64,000 nucleotides of DNA from Chelydra serpentina. Taxonomy: Eukaryota; Chordata; Testudines; Chelydridae. This document shows, in pieces, positions 58,727 through 64,000 of this stretch; position 1 is the stretch's first letter; each line of letters begins with the position of its first letter. The position numbers and the translations under genes are program-made. Under the pieces are notes generated by a model. That model was not told the origin of the DNA. It saw only the letters and a program-made list of their open reading frames with translations, and did no database searches. The DNA lies in NCBI GenBank assembly GCA_037349315.1, contig JBAIAC010000006.1, positions 53,750,501 to 53,814,500 on the forward strand, written 5' to 3'.

Positions 58727-59007
58727 GATGACAGAACAAGGAGCAATGGTCTCAAGTTGCAGTGAGGGAGGTCTAGGTTGGATATATTAGAAAAAACGAT
58801 TTCACTAGGAGGATGGTGAAGCACTGGAACGGGTTACCTAGGAAGGAGGTGGAATCTCTCTCCATCCTTAGAGGTTCTTAAGGCCCAGTTTGACAAAGCC
58901 CTGGCTGGCATGATTTAATTGGGGTTGGTCCTGTTTTGAGCAGGGGGTTGGACTAGATGACCTCCTGAGGTCATTTCCAACCCTAATCTTCTGTGATTCT
59001 ATGATTA
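58727..59007 (+). mobile_element. CR1 3' end with ORF2 C-terminus
   Basis: agaacaaggagcaatggtctcaagttgcag, aacgggttacctaggaagg, gactagatgacctcctgagg and gtgattctatgatt follow the standard CR1 3' order. It ends in the CR1-type GATTCTATGATT tail. Confidence 0.9.
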
Positions 59008-59309
59008 CTTTTTATACAAGGAAATTTCTGCAATAGAAATCCTGGTGTTTTTGCCTTAAATGATACTGGGTGTTGTGACCAGAACCCCTTTTAGGGTAGG
59101 CATGCCACTCAATAGTGGTATATACTTTTGACTGGCATAGATAGAAAGTAGGTAGTATATGTTTGCAGGATTGAGCTCTATCCTCAGTATCCCTGTGTAG
59201 GCCAGTCTTAGAAGATAGGTTCTAATATTAATTTTAAGGGAAGCATGTTGTTACAAAGCAAACTAGAATTTATTGAGAATAATTCTAGAGCCACCTGTAG
59301 AATTGAACA

Positions 59310-59500
59310 GAAAGGACCAACTGTGGTACAATGAACTGAGCATGGAGCTGTGTTTCAAGACACCTGAATTCTACTCTGCACTCTGACAATAACGCTTACC
59401 CATCCTATGCCTCTGTAAAATGGAGTCGATAGTGTTAATCAGTTTTACAAAGTATTATTAGATAAGTGCTAGAGATATATGCAAGGTGCTATAAATGGAT
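59310..59500 (+). mobile_element. MIR-like SINE
   Basis: gacacctgaattctactctgcactctgacaataac, cctatgcctctgtaaaatgg and ataagtgctagagatat fit the core and L2-like tail of a MIR element in plus orientation. Confidence 0.6.
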
Positions 59501-60082
59501 GCAGTTTTGAGGATGAAAAAGTTGAGCTGTGGAGTTGGATCCTATTAATGCTTTTCAATTCCATTCTCAAGATATTTTAGAAAGTTACTTGTATCTAGGG
59601 CTCGTCAAAAAAATTCTGTTGAAACTATTTTTCATCAGGAAATTGGGCTATTGGCTAAATAAAAACTTTTGCAGAAAATCCTAGCTTTTTTTACTTCATC
59701 AGAAACTCAAAGACTTTTCAGCAAAAGACCAAAACATTTTTGACCCAAAATCTTTTTGGATTTTGAGCAAAACTGTCAGAAAAAAAAAAAGGGGGGGGGA
59801 TTTTCTTTGGGAAAAACAAAAACATAAAAACAAAAATTTCCTAAGAGCTCTACTTATATCCTTCTTTTTGGGTCAAACATCTGTTTCAAATAATGGATAT
59901 TATTTCTCTCTCTTTCTTTCTTATCCCTTTTTAGTTTTTTGAAAAGATCTGATAACGATTATCTTTACTCAAAGAGAATGTTTTCCATCAGGTATTCAGA
60001 ATTTTTCTGTCGTCTCCTGAGTTACTTATCTGAGGACTCATAAATTAGATGTTCTCAAACCACAATTTCAAACTAGACTACA

Positions 60083-60176
60083 GGCCAGATCTTTGCACAG
60101 CACAAAGGACTTAATGAAAAGCTCATTAAAGCCAGTAGAAAGACTGCCATTGATTTCAGTAGGCTTTGGATCAGTT
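60083..60176. repeat. Palindromic dispersed repeat
   Basis: ccagatctttgcacagcaca... is mirrored by ccattgatttcagtaggctttggatca; a diverged member of the family at 33068 and 38380. Confidence 0.6.
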
Positions 60177-60487
60177 CCTACATGCACAATCTTCCATTCA
60201 TAGAAGGATTATCCTTATACCCAGGTGATATTCTACTACCATTGAGCAACTCAGAAGCTTTTATAATACCTCCTTCTCTACTGTGTGTGACCTAAGGACA
60301 GGAGGTGCAGACAGGGTGCCCCTATGTTATGCTTATTCCTTCTTGTTGATATAGCTCTGTGGGGATTTTAGCAGCCAGTGCATATTGCAGCCATCCTCAG
60401 GTACTGGACCTCCATACAGCAGCAGCAGAATCATGGTAGTGCAAAGCTGAGCTTTAAGATATTTGTTATATTAATTTTTTTTAAAAC

Positions 60488-61450
60488 AATCACAAGAACA
60501 TAAGAATGGCCATATTGGATCAGACCAATGATCCATCTTGCCCTGTAACCTGTCTTCAAACAGTGACCATTGCAAGATGCTTCAGAGGGAATGAACAGAA
60601 CAGGGCAATTTATTGCACGAGTCATCCACCCCTTGACATCCAGTCTCAGCTTCTGGCAGTTGGAGGTTTAGGAACACCCAGAGCATGGGGTTGCATCCCT
60701 GACCATCCTGGCTAATAGCCATTGATGGACCTATCCTCCATGGAGTTACCTAATTTTTATTTAGCCAAGTTATATTTTTGGCGTTCACAACATCCCCTGG
60801 CAATGAGATCCACAGGTTGACTGTGTGTTGCGTGAAGAAGAACTTCCTTATGTTTGTTTTAAACCTGCTGCATATTCATTTCACTGGGTGACTATGATTC
60901 TTGTGTTATGTGAAGGAGCCAACAACACTTCCCTATTCCCCTATTCACTTTTTCCGCATCATTCATGACTTTTAGACATCATATTCCACCCCCCGTCTTA
61001 GTCATCTCTTTTCTAAGCTGAAGATTCCCAATCTTCTTAACTTCCTATGGAAGCTGTTCCATACCTTTAATAATTTTTGTTGCCCTTTTCTGTGCCCTTT
61101 TCAACTCTAATATATCTTTTTTGACCTGGGTGACCAGAACTGCACACAATTTTCAAGGTGTGGACATACCATGGATTTATATGGTAGCAGTTCGATATTT
61201 TCTGTTTTATTATCTATCCCTTTCCTAATGGTTCCTAACATTGTTAACTTTTTCGACTGCCACTTCACATGGAGCAGATGGTTTCAGAGAACTAACTGCA
61301 ATAACTCCAATATCTCTTTCTTGAGTGGTAACAGCTAATTTAGACCCCATCATTTTATACATATAGTTGGGATTATTTTTTCCAATATGCATTACTTTGC
61401 ACTTAGATACCCAGTTTAGTGAGATCCCTTTGTAATTCTTCACACTTAGT
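60488..61450 (-). mobile_element. CR1/L3-type LINE 3' region, about 960 bp
   Basis: The complement runs from the post-RT part of ORF2 (KCKVMHIGKNNPNYMYKM, LAVTTQERDIGVI at 61225-61443) through the 3' coding part to the aagaatggccatattggatcagacc end at 60500. It is the same family as 47543-47845. ORF2 is broken by stops and frame changes. Confidence 0.88.
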
Positions 61451-64000
61451 TTTGGACTTCACTATTTTGAGTTATACAATATATTGATGGACTAGAATAT
61501 TTATTGAAATGGGAGAATCATTTTTGTATCGGCTATTAAGATTGAGAATATATAACTTCCTATACAAGGTATGTACTCCTTCATTCTTGATTTACTTTAC
61601 AAATCTAAATATAATTTGAGGATTCAAATTGCTTTAAGTTATATTTGTCAGTGCTGAATGCATTCCTCTATGATCTGAAAAATGTTAGATGCTATTTGAT
61701 TGTGCATTATATGACTTTAAAAATGAAGAGTAAACAAACACACAACTTTGGTGCATAAACTCCAAACAATTGAAGTACAAGCTTCTTATTATTTTTATTA
61801 GATTATGGAAACAGAATAAATAACCTGTGTACTATTAACCCTCTATCAGCATTTTTGGTTCTTCATTACAACTTTTAGACTAACTCTAATCTTCACAATA
61901 AATGTTATATATTCAATTATTTCCAATTTCATCATCAACCTTCATGCTTATTTCTATATTGTGTACATTACCTAGGATGTTTAAATTTTCCAATCCAGGA
62001 CAAGCAGCAATATTTTCCAGGTTGGTTGATAACTGACACAGAATGAGTGTGAAAGAGAAAAAGGTAATACATATTTGTCTTGTATTAGCCATCTCAGGGT
62101 GAAATCCCATCTCTGTTGTCAGTGCAAGTTTTGCCATTGACATCAATCGTGCTATGATTTCAACCCCAGGTTCTTATATCACACTCATCTCCACAGTATC
62201 TGAGCAGCTAGCATTTAACTCTTCGTGGCCGTGCATGTGTTGAATGAGGGTACAACTAAGTCCCATGTGTGCAAAACTATATTCTCTGTATAGTACATAT
62301 TACAGTTTTAGTCAGCACTACGTTATATAGTGTCACATCCAGTATATGTCACCTAATTTTAAGTTTGATAGTAATTACTGCCTTAATAGAGATTACATAA
62401 TTGACCTATTTTTATGGTTACTGGCCTGTTTTTCAAAGTATTTCAGAACTCACTTATTTTTCTCGAAAGCCTCAGTCAAGGTGCAATTCACCCCATGTTA
62501 AAGCCTACATGCCACATAAGATCCAGTTAAGCCCCAAGGCTGGGTGACAGTCACTCATTGCAAACAGGCTGCACAAAACCCTCTGCCTTATTTAAACTCC
62601 ACAATTAGTTTATAGAAGCTATGCACAGAGCTTTGCATAGGCTTTGTGCACCAGGGTGGTTTTCACCCTCAGTTTTCACTGACTCCATACAGAGGCATAA
62701 CTCACATTCCTTTCCATGGGATTTTTAACTGAGTAAGGAGTAGATAAGGACTCCAGGATTGTCTCACAATACATGAAAATAGTGCTGCAGGAGACTGATT
62801 TTTAAATATATGTTTCTATTCTAATAGTTTTGATCTATCAGATCCCCTTTACATAGATATAATGTGAACTTCTTGTTTATCCTTATTGTGAAGTCTTTGG
62901 CAGAATAATTGTTTTTCAGTTACAAATGAAAATGAGCTGTTAAAAAAAAAAAAAAGCGGCAAATAGCCATTAGTATTGCATGACAGGGATCTTCCAAGAT
63001 TCAAGCCCATAAGTTACAATCCGGGAGCAGTGACATTTGGATTGGAAATGAAATGCTCATCTTCCAAAATATTGTAATTTCCATAAGCAAGTTAGTGGCT
63101 AACTACATTCATTTGGAATGCCGATGTTGAATTCGCTGTCAACCATCTTGCCTAATAAGGTAAATCACACAGTGTTTGGTCAGTTAAACTAAACTGAGGG
63201 AAGGCTGTTCAGTTTAGGTTCCTTTTGCCAGAAGACTCTCACAAACCACATGTTAAAGCTCACATTCACCAATAATATACTGCAGATCCAAGAAGAAACA
63301 CAATCAGGATGTGTTTGTTGCCTCTGAAGGAAAATGTAATATTAGTTTTAAATGACAGCTTTGAATTGGAACAGTCAAGTTTCTGGCAACTGCCAAAGCT
63401 CACCCAAAATCATAGCAAAAAAGATGACCTGGAATTAAATGTTATAGTTGGTAAAAGGGTTGTTTTCTTACTATTATTTGTTTAGTTGTTGGGAGGGAGA
63501 CTAGCCATTTACATTTGGTTTTATTGTTGGAGACAAACAGGAATTGGCATTACCTCTATCTGCCTTTACAGAATCTGACCAATTCTTGTAGGTGTGACCA
63601 GTTGGCAGCAGCACTCTGGTGTTTCTGGGAATTATGCTATAGCACTATGCCAAATAATGGTATTGTATACTATTTTTCAAGTTTTAGTGATGGAGATGTT
63701 TTATACAGATAAGATATTATCCATTAGAATATACACAGGTACTGGCTATGGCATTAATATGTCCATAAATAGTTGGTGGAGAATTTAAAAACACACACAT
63801 GGGGACAGCTTCAGAAGTGATGTATAAAATGGTGTAAGTTAGATCCTTCCTGGACTCCCTCAGATCTACTATCTAAGGTTTTTATACTGCCACCCATCAC
63901 TGTGTTATCTAAGCACCTTCCATGTAAACTCAAGAGCAATAGAGAAGTCCTTAGTGGATTTCATGAAGTCTCTGACATTTCCACCTTTTGGGGGGTAAAA
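61451..64000. other. AT-rich sequence, no gene recognised
   Basis: Only short chance ORFs are present. A diverged palindromic repeat is possible at 62093-62166 (ggtgaaatccc...gatttcaacccc). There is a poly-A run at 62941-62955. Confidence 0.4.

Overview
The window looks like a piece of a non-avian reptile chromosome, most probably a turtle. It is AT-rich, with no dense gene packing, ribosome-binding sites or operons. It is filled with interspersed repeats of the kind found together in turtle genomes: CR1-type LINEs, a DIRS-type tyrosine-recombinase retrotransposon, Penelope-like elements (PLEs) with GIY-YIG endonuclease remnants, PIF/Harbinger and hAT DNA transposons, TA-target MITEs, endogenous-retrovirus-type LTRs and MIR/L2-like SINE remnants. 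The species assignment is inference from this repeat spectrum. I found no convincing host protein-coding exon, tRNA, rRNA or CRISPR array. The window is best read as intergenic or intronic sequence.

Layout. 1-2728: right-hand part of a DIRS-like element, cut by the window edge, with uninterrupted overlapping RT/RNase H and tyrosine recombinase frames and a 60-bp perfect inverted repeat at its 3' end. 4597-4969: hAT-type MITE with an internal hairpin. 5190-7640: an old SINE split by a MITE fragment, a probable LTR fragment, and a minus-strand PLE interrupted by a TA-target MITE. 9449-11900: a broken PIF/Harbinger transposon with a Myb/SANT-like gene (+) and a DDE transposase gene (-). 12133-12245: a near-perfect 50-bp-arm hairpin. 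14.5-15.3 kb: CR1 tail. 17.4-21.5 kb: a MITE end, a SINE, and LTR-type sequences. 25.6-32.7 kb: two large CR1-type LINE relics in tandem orientation, the first carrying a nested solo LTR with a perfect 5-bp target duplication. 33-45 kb: sparse sequence with two hAT MITEs and short CR1 tails. 46.1-47.5 kb: a minus-strand LINE of a different clade. 50772-51456: a third hAT MITE of the same general type. 54.9-56.5 kb: two PLE copies joined in inverted orientation. 58.7-61.5 kb: CR1 tails and a MIR-like SINE. 61.5-64 kb: nothing recognisable.

Nothing here works as a pathway. The relationships between features are those of nested insertion, which give a relative chronology: PLE, CR1, Harbinger and SINE copies came first, and the TA-MITEs and the solo LTR landed inside them later. 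The DIRS element, with open frames, a perfect terminal repeat and many CpGs, looks like the youngest insertion. I did not find a credible new biological system. The best items for a second look are the DIRS copy, the hairpin at 12.1-12.2 kb, the head-to-head PLE pair, and the dispersed palindromic family built around a CATTGACTTCAATGG-like core.
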